Assembly: GCA_028571685.1 (NCBI GenBank)
Contig: CM053154.1
Coordinates: 12,246,001 to 12,310,000 of the forward strand
DNA: 64,000 nt
Direction: 5' to 3'
From: Heterohyrax brucei
Lineage: Eukaryota > Chordata > Mammalia > Hyracoidea > Procaviidae
Shown: piece after piece, positions 11,207 through 21,348 of the stretch
Position numbering within the stretch: position 1 is the stretch's first letter
How the letters are laid out: every line of letters starts with the position of its first letter
Program-made: the position numbers and the translations under genes
Notes under the pieces: generated by a model
Told to the model about the DNA's origin: nothing
What the model saw: only the letters and a program-made list of their open reading frames with translations
Database searches by the model: none

Positions 11207-12442
11207 ATGGAGGGGTGACAATGATGGGAACAATGCCTAGGGGACATACTCAGTCGGAAGAGCAATACTTGGTGCACTAAAGAGCCCCCCACTTTCTCTA
11301 GAACACCAATACTCAGAAGTATTGTATCTCCTCTTTCCAAACAGGCAAGAGATGGTTTTAAGATAACCAAGTCATGGGCAAACACCGATCTCAGGGACCA
11401 GCATGAGTGTCTGTAGATAACTAGAGAGCCTGGGTTCTAAATAAGATTTCCAACCACAAGGAAAAGGTAGCCAAGAGTCACAGCCAGGCAAGTTAAGTGA
11501 CTATATGATACCTATGAAAATAGTCCACTGCTTCCAGCCATTGAATATTCACCATATGAAACCATAAAGACCCATGGAATTGAAATTAGAACCACTTTTT
11601 AACCAGGGCACTCAATGTTTAATACATGAAGCCCAGTTCTAAATCCCACTGATGGGAATCAGTAACAACTGAACTGCAAATCTCACAGTGGTCTATGGAG
11701 CTGCTATGATCCTGGTCTCTTTAATCAGGAAGCAATAACATCAGTTATTTTTATTTCAAACTCATTTAACTTGCTGTCACCAACAGTAACACTTAATATC
11801 TCACCAGGGGCTCCAGGGGGAGGACAGGGGGAGCAGTTATCAGTGTTTCTTCCCAGTCTTCTCACATTTCAATTTTCATAAAAGCAAATCCCTTTTATCT
11901 CTGAAATCATACATATCATGTTCATAACTAATGCTATTTCAAAAGTAACTTTTCTGACCCATCTCATTAACAATGTAAAATTCACGCATCAAATACATGT
12001 CACTAGGCAGTGAATGACTACTGTCCCTTTTGAAAAGCATATACTCATATATTCAAAGGTGATTCGCATTTTTCCTAAAAGACGCTGCTTCACTTGGTAA
12101 CATGCATGACAGAAAGGAGGATTTTTAGGCAGTGATGATATAAATAGAATGGAGGGATACAGCACAGACCATTTCAAACCATCTCCATCTTTCTCTTCTA
12201 TATGATGTTTCCATCTGTTTCCACAACGGATGTGGCTACTGTGAGAGGCATTCCCATTCCCCTGTGACACCAGAATTCAAAGCAGAAGGACTTCCATTTT
12301 CCTGTCTTCCCAGATACAAAGTGGACAGCAAATCCATCAAACAGACCAGGGTAAAATAAGTGGTGACCCCACAGTGCTTTATGCCCTCTCAGCAGCTCCC
12401 TTCCTCAAGCGTCATTAATCCTGTCACACTTCACAGAGGCAG
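11207..12442. other. No gene or repeat recognised
   Basis: No convincing exon, tandem repeat or named family. Confidence 0.4.
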
Positions 12443-12550
12443 GCTGAAGCCAGAGACCTGGTTCCTGGTCCAAGCTGACATGTGCCCAATATGTGATCTC
12501 GCTCTCTAGGCCTTGGTTTCTCCATCAGTAAAATGAAGGGATTGAATCCA
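12443..12550 (+). repeat. MIR fragment
   Basis: 'tgtgatctcgctctctagg', 'ccttggtttctccatcagta' and 'aaatgaagggattga' match the MIR core in consensus order. Confidence 0.7.
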
Positions 12551-13484
12551 GATGCAGGTTTGGAATTTTTCTGTCCCTTAATACTCATCTTAAAAATTAT
12601 GGTCCCAAGCTGTGCCTACTCAATGGTTTTGGGAACTGATCTCCTCAACTGGTCTGTAGAATGAGACAGAGAACATCTATCCCATAATGCCCCAGGTGCT
12701 GCCATGCCCAATCCCCTAGTTCAGACCATCCTATCTTTCTTCCTCACCCTGGAGCACCTTCAGTTTGCAACTGGTGATCAGAACATCTCCCAGCTTTGCT
12801 TCTCCTACCCTAGAGTCATACCTTCGGTTCACACAAGCCTTGCCTCTAGAAATCACCAGTGTTAAAACTTTGATAAAGGGACCAATGTCTGGAAAAAGGC
12901 GGCAGCAGGTGGGAACAGAGTTCATCTAGTGACTTGCAGTGACATTAGCCCCAACAGCAGCTGGGACTCCAAGAGGAAAGAAAAAACATTTCTGAAATAG
13001 GATAACCTGAGCAAGGTCTACCTATAACCAAAGGTGTAGGACAATAGGAGCTGAGCTGCTATGACCACCAAACCTGAAGGCAAGAGGAGAGAGTGTCACA
13101 GCTGAAACCCAATGGGAGAAAGCTGACAGTGTTGAGAAGAGCAGGGACCTTTGGTTAAAGAACCAACAATAAAGAAAAAGAGACAAGGAGCCTGGACCAC
13201 CTTCTCTTCCCCTTCTTACCTCCTCCTCAGACCCCTCCAGCATGGTTGAACCCAAGCAGAAGCCTGGAGACTTGGGATCCCATTCATCGATATGGTCTAC
13301 ACCAGTCAGCCTCCCAAGGCAGAAAACAGAAAGGAACAAATGGGAGAACCAAACAAACATCTGAGGGTGCTTCTGTGAGAGTTTTACTAGTATTTCTCAA
13401 GCCTCTACAGTTAGTAGGATTTATCCATGGGAAGGAAGAGACCAAGATAGAGATTCAATTTTCGTAAAAAAAAAATTGCAGCAG
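12551..13484. other. No gene or repeat recognised
   Basis: Includes a purine-rich stretch (13080-13350) that yields a 112-codon minus-strand frame. Its composition is low-complexity and I do not call it a gene. Confidence 0.4.
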
Positions 13485-13571
13485 TAAGCTCACCATCATC
13501 AAGTCGATTCTGACTTGTAATGACCCTACAGGACAGAGAACTGCCCTGTGGGGTTTCCAAAGCTATAATCT
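13485..13571 (-). mobile_element. AfroSINE 3' half, reverse
   Basis: 'caccatcatcaagtcgattc', 'tgtaatgaccctacaggac' and 'ggggtttccaaagctataat' identify the 3' half. The element stops abruptly at the TG/CG microsatellite. Confidence 0.9.
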
Positions 13572-13572
13572 C

Positions 13573-13630
13573 TGTGTGTGTGTATGTGCACGCGTGCGCG
13601 CGTACATGCGCACGCGCACACACACATGCA
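13573..13630. repeat. 58-bp perfect alternating pyrimidine-purine tract
   Basis: TG steps, then mixed CG/CA steps, then CA steps alternate without a break for 58 bases. 13594-13613 is self-complementary at 16 of 20 positions. It sits exactly between a SINE and an L1 3' end, probably seeded by their tails. Such tracts are classic Z-DNA-forming sequence. Confidence 0.95.
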
Positions 13631-13636
13631 AGCACG

Positions 13637-14683
13637 CCTTAGATGGAAGTTTACAGAAGAGCAAATTAATTCCTTATTAAGCAGTTAATACACATATTGT
13701 TTTGTGACACTGGTTGCCAGCCCCATGACGTGTCAACACTTTCCGCTTCTCAACCTTAGGTTCTGTCTTAGTCATCCAGTGCTGCTATGATGGAAATATC
13801 GTAAGTGGATGGCTTTAACAAAGAGAAGTTCTTTCTTTTACAATCCAGTAGGCTAGAAGTTCAAGCTCAAGTTGCCGGCTCCAGGAGAAGACTTTCTCTC
13901 TCTGTCGCCTCTGGAAGAAGGTCCTTGTTATCAATCTCCCAGTGGTATAGGGACTTCTCTGTGCAGGGATCTCAGGTCTAAAGGACACACTCTGCTCCTG
14001 GTGCTGTTTTCTTGGTGGTATGAAGTCCTTTGTGCTTCTCTGCTTGATTCTCTCTTTTATATCTCAAAAGAGATTGGCTTAAAATACTATCTAATCTTGT
14101 AGATCTCATCAGTATAACTGCTACTAATCCATCTTATTACATCACAGTGACAGAATTTACAATACACAGAGAAATCATATCAGATGGCAAACAGTAGACA
14201 ATCACACAATACTGGGAACTGTGACCTAGTCGAGTTGATGCGTGCATGTTGCGGGGACAAAATTCAATCCATGACAAGTTCCCCATTACCAGCTTTCTGG
14301 CTTTCATCCTTGTCCCCAGGTTGGTGTGCCCGTTGAACTTTGTTTTGTTTTATGGACCTGTCTGACCTGCAGCTGAAGGGTGAGTTTCAGGAGTGATATC
14401 AGTACTGAGTTAAAGGGGTATCTGGGAGCCACACTCTCGGGGTTTGTCCAACCTCTGTCAGGCCAATAATTCCGGTCTTTTCTTCTGAAATAGAATTTTG
14501 TTCTACATTTTTCCCAGCTCTGTCTGGAGCCCGCCCTGGTGATCCCTCTCAGAGCAGTTGGCGGTGGCAGATGGGCCCCATCTAGTTGTCCTAGACTCAG
14601 TCCGGTGGAAACTATGGTAGTTGTGGTCCACTAATCCTTTGCACTCATCTTCCCTTTGTGTCTTTTGTTTTCCTCATTTTCTC
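13637..14683 (-). mobile_element. L1 3' UTR (lineage-specific type A), reverse, split by LTR
   Basis: 13637-13763 and 14277-14683 are the two halves of one 3' UTR that matches the plus-strand copies at 30816-31296 and 36550-36976 ('cattaccagctttc', 'ggtgtgccc', 'tttgttttatgg', reversed). An LTR separates them at 13764-14276. 5'-truncated. Confidence 0.85.
13764..14276 (-). mobile_element. MaLR/ERVL-like LTR nested in L1, reverse
   Basis: Begins 'tgtcttagtcatccagtgct' and ends 'aattcaatccatgaca', the reverse complement of the family at 3977 and 21349. The flanking 'ggttc' (13759-13763) and 'agttc' (14277-14281) match at 4 of 5 positions, giving a 5-bp target duplication inside L1 sequence. 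Confidence 0.9.
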
Positions 14684-14802
14684 TAAGGCTGTAATCTTTA
14701 TGTAAAATAGACTGCCACATCTTTCTCCCATGCAGGTGGTGGGTTCAAATCACCACCTTTCCATTAAGTGGAGCGCTTAACCACTGCACCATCTCATGGA
14801 GG
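14684..14802 (-). mobile_element. AfroSINE 5' half, reverse
   Basis: 'aaggctgtaatctttatgta', 'gactgccacatctttctccc', 'ggtgggttcaaatcacc' and 'cttaaccactgcaccat' give the tRNA head and body on the minus strand. The 3' end is missing. Confidence 0.88.
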
Positions 14803-14821
14803 TGTTGTTGTTAAGTATCAG

Positions 14822-15127
14822 CTGTTGTTGTTAGGTACCACTGAGTCGATTCCAACTCACAGCGACCCTATGTGCAACTGGACAAAGCGCTGCCTGGTCT
14901 TGTGCCATCCTCCTAATCTATGTTCCACTGGAGCCTATCACTGCAGCCACTATTTCAGTCCATCTCCTTGATGGTCTTCCTCTTTTTTGATGACCCTCTA
15001 CTTTACCAAGTGTGATGTCCTTTTCCAGGGACTGACCCCTCCTGATAACGTGTCCAGAGGATGTGAGGCATAGTCTCGCCATCCTCGCTTCTAAGGAGCA
15101 CTCTGCTTGTATCAACTGCACCAATTA
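14822..15127 (-). mobile_element. RTE LINE 3' end, reverse
   Basis: Begins with a (gtt)n tail and 'aggtaccactgagtcgattc'. The minus-strand translation keeps RTE C-terminal signatures ('EARMARLCLTS', 'LEKDI', 'KRGRPSRRW'). 5'-truncated within the ORF. Confidence 0.9.
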
Positions 15128-15312
15128 GTAGCTATTATACACTGAGCAACCTAATACATCATATGGTAGCAGATAGAGTACTATGTATGTTACATATGCT
15201 GCCTCATTCAATCTTTATATTTCACAGATGAAGAAATTAAGATTAAGCAAGTTTCCAAAGGTCATGTGGCCAATGAGCTGCAGAGATGGGATTTGGCCCC
15301 AGGCCAGGACTG
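15128..15312 (-). repeat. MIR element, reverse
   Basis: 'ttcacagatgaagaaattaa', 'aaggtcatgtggccaatgag' and 'agagatgggatttg' match reversed MIR core sequence. Confidence 0.75.
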
Positions 15313-15664
15313 ATGAAGCACAGCCTGCACGCTGAAGGACGTCGGTGGGTGACCTCCCTCCACACTTACACACTAGCTCCTTGGAACCCCCTTTGTCCAA
15401 CAGAAAGCACGAGTGTGTAATCCTTGGGCTCCCACTGTGATAGGTGGCAACTTGAACCTCGGCAGCAACCGCCATTGCTTTACTGTATCGTCTAGAAAGG
15501 TTCACCAAGATTCAAGAATCGTTAGGTCAGAAAAATGTACTCAGTACACAAAGTGGACCAACATTGTCCCACCTGCATCCAAATACCGCCTTCCCTTCTT
15601 CTTGCCCTTGACCAGCTTGTTGCCTGTTGAGAACACTCTAGAAAATATTCACAGAATAGCACCC
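15313..15664. other. No gene or repeat recognised
   Basis: A 121-codon plus-strand frame starts here at 15413 but runs straight into the L1 fragment, so I do not take it as a gene. Confidence 0.4.
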
Positions 15665-15679
15665 AAAAAGGCAGATTTC

Positions 15680-16027
15680 AGAGCATGGTCCCCGGCCCTG
15701 ATGCTGCCCCTGTCTATAAATCATAATGGAGGTCAACTCTTCGGGCAGAAATGGATTGGACTTGGTGACACAGAGTGAGCGTATCATGTGTGCAATTTAT
15801 GGTTCTATGCATCTACAGGGTGTCGTCCTGCTGACCTCTTACTGGACATGGGGAGTAGGTTAGGGAGGAGGGGATAGACTGTTAGGAGGATATGACATGT
15901 AAAGAACAGAGAGGAGGGGTGTGCTGTCACCAGGCAGGGAGAGCAGTGGGAGCCGCTCATTGGCAGGTATGCAAATTTATATGGGATTATATACTTGCAC
16001 TCAATCATAATAAAAAAGAGAAGGGAA
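15680..16027 (+). mobile_element. L1 3' fragment (type B tail) with 15-bp TSDs
   Basis: A 348-bp 5'-truncated L1 tail ending 'cactcaatcataataaaaaa'. It is bounded by identical 15-bp repeats 'aaaaaggcagatttc' at 15665-15679 and 16028-16042, the signature of target-primed insertion. The perfect duplication suggests a fairly recent event. It carries the G-rich 3' UTR block at 15850-15875. Confidence 0.85.
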
Positions 16028-16074
16028 AAAAAGGCAGATTTCCTCTAAAACTGGGGCTTTGAGCTGGTTCTTCT

Positions 16075-16197
16075 CAGTCTGAGCTGCTACTGAGAACGCA
16101 TTTCCATCCCAGATATACTGAATCAGAATCCACCGTTTAGCAAGATCTCCAGGTGATTCTTACATATAATATATTTTAAGAACCACTGCTCTACTAG
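16075..16197 (-). mobile_element. MER5A-like hAT fragment
   Basis: 'tactgaatcagaatccacc', 'aagatctccaggtgattctt' and 'aagaaccactg' match one half of a MER5A-type non-autonomous hAT element in reverse order. Confidence 0.6.
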
Positions 16198-16362
16198 CGA
16201 AGCTGTGGTGGTACAGCAGTTAAGAGCTCAGTTGCTGACAAAAAGGCCAGCAGTTTGAATCCACCAGCCTCTCCTTGGAAGCTCTACTCTGTCCTATGGT
16301 GTCACCATTTGCTGGAATTAACTCAATAACAACAAGTGTGATTTTGGTTTTGGCTCTGTTAG
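16198..16362 (+). mobile_element. AfroSINE
   Basis: 'ggtggtacagcagttaagag' and 'ccagcagtttgaatccacc' give the A/B-box head. 'ctactctgtcctatggtgtc' gives the body. The 3' end is degraded and ends 'gattttggtttt'. Confidence 0.88.
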
Positions 16363-16367
16363 TGGTT

Positions 16368-16470
16368 CTAAGAACTGGCCCCTAACCAGCAGTATTAGCA
16401 TCCTCTGGTAACTTGTTAGAAATGCTAATTCTCAGCAGAGGTTCAAATCAGAACAAACTGGTTCAAAGTT
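16368..16470 (-). mobile_element. MER5A-like hAT fragment
   Basis: 'cagcagtattagcatcctct', 'ggtaacttgttagaaatgct' and 'aattctcagcag' match the opposite half of MER5A from the piece at 16075-16197. The order suggests two copies or a rearranged one. Confidence 0.55.
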
Positions 16471-17030
16471 CTGCCTAAAATTAACCAAAAAGAAAGAAAG
16501 CCATTCAAGGGTTCAGTTAATTTAAAGCATCCATTCCTGTTACACATGTTCTAATTTCTTTTTGGCTCTGGATGCATGAGACAGGATTTGCGTTTCATGA
16601 CTGGATAATTCAAAAAGCTAAACCCAAGCCATTCAAAGGAAAATAATTACTCTCAATTAGATTGCAGACATAAATGAACAAGTGTGATTTTGGTCCTCAT
16701 ACAAACGTTTTTATTTTTCCCACTATTTTTTTAGAAATTAAAGGAGTATATCTTGAAGCAGTTTCTGCTACTCAAATAACTTACACACCAGCAGTAATTT
16801 GTTCATTTAGAATACTGTGGCTCCTAAAGCTAGAGCAATAAGATGGACACACTGTTATTAGGATGACTGAAAAGATACTAAGCTATTGAATGTTATCCAG
16901 AGAGAATGTCACCAGCTCCCTGTACAGGGAGTCTCAGACTTAGGACATATTTGAATTATGGCAAACTATACTTACGACCATCTGATTGTTCTGTTTTGTA
17001 CATTTTATCATTAGTAATATATAGTACATT
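16471..17030. other. No gene or repeat recognised
   Basis: AT-rich unassigned sequence. Confidence 0.4.
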
Positions 17031-17190
17031 GAAAACCCTGGTGGCATAGTGGTTAACTGCTACAGCGGCTAACCAAAAGGTTGGCGGCTAACCAAAAGGT
17101 GCTCCTTGGAAAGTCTATGAAACAGTTCTACCCTGATCTACAGTGTTGCTATGAGTTGGCATCAACTCAACGGCATTCGTGGGTGGGCTT
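17031..17190 (+). mobile_element. AfroSINE with 19-bp duplication in the head
   Basis: The head 'ggtggcatagtggttaact' is followed by two tandem copies of a 19-bp unit (17065-17083 and 17084-17101, 'gcggctaaccaaaaggttg'). The second copy stands where the B box ('ttcgaatcc') should be. The 3' end 'gttgctatgagttggc' is present. Confidence 0.9.
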
Positions 17191-17267
17191 AATATGTACT
17201 ACATAAAGTGTTGTAGCATGTGATTTTCCGATATTATCATCCTCGTGGTGTGATGCTTCATGCTCTC

Positions 17268-17585
17268 TCAGTAGACTAGAACTTTTCTGAGGAGAGGGAC
17301 TCTGCCTGCCTTGCTCACCATTATAATCCCAGCACTCTCCTGAGTATACTACACATAATAAAATAAAATAATTTTTTAAAATTGCCATTGAGTCAATTCT
17401 AACTCATAGCAACCCTATAGGACAGAGTAGAACTGCCACATAGGGTTTCCAAGGGATGGCTTGTGGATTTGAACTAAGGACATTTTGGCTAGAGGCTGAA
17501 CTCTTAACCACTGCACCACCCAGGCTCCAGCACCCACAAGGGACTTAATAAATACCTGTTGAATTAACTAAATGAGTGAAGAAAG
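17268..17585 (+). repeat. L2 LINE 3' end, split by a SINE
   Basis: 17268-17350 ('gagagggactctgcctgcc', 'ataatcccagcactc') and 17530-17585 ('ttaataaatacctgttgaat') form one L2 terminus. An AfroSINE at 17376-17528 interrupts it. Confidence 0.75.
17376..17528 (-). mobile_element. AfroSINE in L2, reverse
   Basis: 'ttgccattgagtcaattcta', 'aggacagagtagaactgcc' and 'cttaaccactgcaccaccca' show a complete reversed SINE from 3' end to head. Confidence 0.93.
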
Positions 17586-18275
17586 TAACCAGAATTTTGA
17601 CTTCTAAACCTCCCTTTCCATCACAGAAAATGACCACATAATTGTTTACAAAATACAACATGAGCAGCCTAATAGGAAACTCTGAGACCCAGCTCAACCA
17701 AGCATATGATAGGGAAGAATGATGCTAAGGTCAGTGCTTTCTAGAAAGCAACAGCTAGATATTCCAAGCAGAAAGAGAAACCGAGCCATCTTTCAAAAGT
17801 AGGATCAGAGCACATCTATATTTAAAGGCCCTCACCCACGGAACCAGACACTTCTCAGGGCAATATACACACCCATCTCTAGATCACAGTGTTCTAAGAA
17901 ACTGATCGAAAGACCAAGCTGACATACATGGGATCAACATGAGTTGGAATCAGTTAGACAGCAACTGGTCTGGTCTTTTACTCCTATAACTAGACTCTGG
18001 GGACGGGTCTCCCTGGAGCCGTGTTGGGATGATGTCCATGAGTTAACCTGATGAAACATGATACAGCCACTGATACAAGGGCTAGAAGCCGGGGAAGACC
18101 AAGAGAGGACGCTGGAACAAAAACAGAACCACGCAAATTTAAACCCTTTACTCTTAAACATTTGTTGCCATTTCTAATCTGCATGAGCTTTCTTCTAATT
18201 ATCTATAACACAATTATTCACTGCCCTGTTACCCAAGGAATGAACTTTCTGAACTCCTTAACAAAACAGCCTATC
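17586..18275. other. No gene or repeat recognised
   Basis: Overlapping short frames at 17934-18281 on both strands have no family resemblance. Confidence 0.4.
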
Positions 18276-18500
18276 AGTTAAGACCATGGGCCCTGAAGTC
18301 AGAGAAACCTGAGTCCAAATCCAGTATCTGTGCCCCTTCCTAGCTCTGCGGCCATGTGAAAATCTCTTAACTACCTCCTTGATGAGATGGAATAATCATA
18401 TCTCCACCAGAGCGGAAAATGAAATGAAGCCCATAAAGACTGAACCCAGCAACCAGTTAGAAGCAATAGCACAATAAGTGGTGGCTATTATATTTATTAT
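18276..18500 (+). repeat. MIR element
   Basis: 'gaccatgggccctgaagtca', 'cctgagtccaaatccag', 'ttcctagctctgcggccatg' and 'ctccttgatgagatggaata' follow the MIR consensus over most of its length. Confidence 0.8.
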
Positions 18501-18508
18501 TCCAAATT

Positions 18509-18814
18509 CTATACTTTCTGCACAATGCCATGAGGCCATGCTTGCAGCTGACAGATGGTAATGATTGCTGCTGGAAAACAGTCAAAGATATGGTGCTCTC
18601 TGATGCTGTCACGTCTCTCCACGAGCAAATGAGTCACGTACTGCATCAGCCCCTCGTCCCTGTCACTTATAAAGTACCCCAAACTGTACTTCTCAAAGTC
18701 CACCACTTTCAAGCTTCCATCCACTTCAAATATTTCTTTCCACATTTCACCTGATAACTGGCAACTCAACCATTTCAATAAAATTATTGAAACTATGTAA
18801 CATCTTAAGTACAT
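18509..18814 (-). other. Unexplained 101-codon frame
   Basis: Open on the minus strand for 101 codons in sequence I cannot assign to a repeat. Its composition looks protein-like (stretches such as 'KVVDFEKYSLGYFI' and 'MQYVTHLLVERRD'). No paralogue, splice sites or upstream exon are recognisable. It could be a chance frame, an old processed pseudogene or an exon. I do not recognise the protein. Confidence 0.25.
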
Positions 18815-19086
18815 TAATACAACATCCCTACTAAATGCTCTGAAAAGGGATTTTTCCTGGGCAAAATCACAAAACAGGGCAAGTTTGTCCTCAGCATCTC
18901 TTTTTCCCCTCTTAAAGGGGCTGTCCTGTCCCCACCAGAGCTGTATTCACAGATTAACGTCCAAACCATCCTTCAATAAGGGGGCAGTTGATAATGTTTG
19001 CAGATACAGAAGCTCTTTGGCATAACTGCTCTTGAATAGGGCATTATTCAGGACGAAAGGGATGGATGTAGGCTCTCCATCTATTG

Positions 19087-19277
19087 CTTGGAAACTCTGG
19101 TGGTATAGTGGTTAAACATCTGCTAACCAAAGATCAGCAGTTCAAATCCACCAGATGCTTCTTGGAAACTCTATGGAGCAATTCTACTCTGTCCTATAAA
19201 ATCGCCATGAGCTGGATTTGACTCAATGGCACTGGGTTTTTTTTGTTTGTTTGTTTGTTTGTTTGTTTGTTTTTTTA
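19087..19277 (+). mobile_element. AfroSINE with (GTTT)n tail
   Basis: Head 'ggtggtatagtggttaaaca' with 'cagcagttcaaatccacca'. The body is 'ctctactctgtc'-like, and the 3' end is 'cactgggtttt' followed by about eight GTTT units at 19245-19277. Confidence 0.93.
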
Positions 19278-19326
19278 GCTGTTCCTTGGGCAAAAATCTG
19301 GAACTAGAAAAGCTTTCTATTACCCT

Positions 19327-19535
19327 CTGTTGTTGTGCATTATTGAGTCAATTCCAACTCGTGTCAACTCCATAGGACAGAACAGAACTGTCCCACAGAG
19401 TTTCCTTGGCTGTAATCTACACAGGAGCAGATCACCTGGTCTTCCCTTCCAGGGAGCCACTGGTTGGGTTCAAATTGAAGATCTTTCAGTTAACAGCAAA
19501 GTGCTTAACCATTGTGCCACCAGGGAACCTTCTAG
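19327..19535 (-). mobile_element. AfroSINE, reverse
   Basis: Starts (tgttgttg)n with 'attgagtcaattccaactc', continues with 'aacagaactgtcccacag' and ends with the head 'cttaaccattgtgccaccag'. It lies tail-to-tail with the preceding copy. Confidence 0.92.
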
Positions 19536-21084
19536 GACCCCATTACATCCCACCAACATGATTGTCCAAGGCTAACCTGAAAATATTCATCAAAATACCT
19601 TAAAATGAGGGCCAACATGGTTAGAGTCACAGAAGTTTCATTCTTGAATCATAACATTGAAAACATCCCCAAGATGCCATCTAATTAGTTTTCAGCTTTT
19701 GATTAAGTTTCTCCTAAGCTCTCCAGCCACCTGGCTAGCTAGCTGATTCCACAAGGTGTGTGGCCAGTTAATTAAGCCTACAGGTATTTCAGTTATATTT
19801 GGAGCCACCAAAGGGATTAGCCTGGTAGAGGGATATGCCTAACTTTGCTACTGCTGGTGCTTTGTCAAAAAGAGGGCCATAATACTCTAACAAAAAGTAA
19901 TTCTAGATCAGGGAAATGCAACCAGCATTGAATCCTGGCTGTGATTTTTTGTCACGAGTCCAGCAAAGCTGAGCAAAATAGCCAATCCTTCTCTGCCAGG
20001 TCCTTCCTTGGATCAGTTGCCAAGACTAACCAATCAGAACTTAGAACTATGTTTTATTGTCCCCGTCCTTGCTTATGAATAGCAGCAGGAGGATAATAAT
20101 TCACAATAATTACACAAGTGAAAGGTAGTAATTAGCAGCACAAATTAGCTATTAAATGATTCAGAAACTTTCAAAGTGAGACGATGACCTTTTCCCTTCC
20201 TATCTGGCAGTGACAAATTGGGTTCTGAGTGGAGAGGAAAAAGAAAGCCCTCTGACACGTGGTGGATTTTCCTTACCTTCCAATGGGAACCGGGCCAAGT
20301 TCATTAAAAATATGGGAGAAATCGAGACTTGCTGAAGTTCCTTGGTGGCTTTCTCACCTGCTTACTTGATGGTGCACCTTTCTTCAGGACGTCCTTGACG
20401 CCTACCTTCTCCTGGGTTAGAAGAAGGAGGAGTGGGGAATTCCTACTGCATAAGATTTTAACTGATTGATGTTGTCATAACAGAGGCTTCTGAGAGCATT
20501 TCCTTTCTAATTAAAAATTATTGGCTGAGTATTCACCTGCCCGCTGTCCCTTAATTCCTCCAATTAGAAGAATAATTTCACTGCGCAATAAACAGGCTGT
20601 TGTAATTCTGTTCTTGAACATTTTCCCTCGGAAAACCTCATCAGGTTATTCTTCCCCCACTCACCTGCTGAGCAAAATGACATACAAATTCCACCATCAG
20701 TTAACTGCACTCCTCACCTCCGCTGAGCTATTAGTCTGGAGCCACGCGAGAAGCACCTTCAGTTGCTCCCCTGTCGTGGAAAAGGCACCCTTGACAAAGT
20801 CTTGCTTGTCACTTCACCCTTTACACAGTTGCAATCTGGGATATTTCTTTACAAGTCAAGGTATAAAAATCTTTTTAGGGGGGAAACCTTGATGGGAGAA
20901 ATTGCAGTTCCATGGGGCCAACAAGCAGAGAAAAGCCATTATCCCTATAATACAACACAGCAGGTGAGCATGTCAGTGACTCACATGATAGACCCTTTAG
21001 GTTCCCATCTGAGAGTAAGACTCATTTTCCAAACATTAGAGAGAAACAGACCCTGGTAATAAGGTGTTGCCCCCACCCCTCCGG
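19536..21084. other. Repeat-poor segment, possible regulatory DNA
   Basis: 1.5 kb without recognised repeats. The 20080-20600 portion is rich in TAAT/ATTA sites, such as 'ctaattaaaaattattgg' at 20506 and 'ccaattagaagaataatt' at 20559. A 123-codon plus-strand frame (20521-20892) has no recognisable domain. Confidence 0.4.
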
Positions 21085-21225
21085 TTACAAACAAGGAGAC
21101 AAAGTCCACAGCAGGGATGTGTTGTGCCCCATCACTCCATGAGTGGGGACAGAGTGAGTCTGTGACCCTAGTTCATCTCCTGACCCTGAGTCCTCTGCTC
21201 TTTGTGCCACATGCTGCTGCTCTTT
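21085..21225 (-). repeat. MIR fragment, reverse
   Basis: 'acaaggagacaaagtccaca' and 'ctgaccctgagtcctctgct' match reversed MIR core and flank. Confidence 0.55.
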
Positions 21226-21348
21226 CAAAAGTCATCCCCTGTCCCCAAATCAGAGACATGTCCCTGAATAGGACACTAATGTGTGGGCAGACACACCATG
21301 GAACAAAAGCATTAAATAATGAAAGTCATAAGGAAAACAGATTGACTC

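Noticed and set aside
13022-13360. 112-codon minus-strand frame
   Set aside because: Ser/Leu/Phe-rich low-complexity product of a purine-rich stretch, with no domain.
15413-15778. 121-codon plus-strand frame
   Set aside because: Runs from unique sequence into an L1 insertion with clear target duplications, so it cannot be an ancestral gene.
20521-20892. 123-codon plus-strand frame
   Set aside because: No recognisable domain or splice context. The region looks non-coding.
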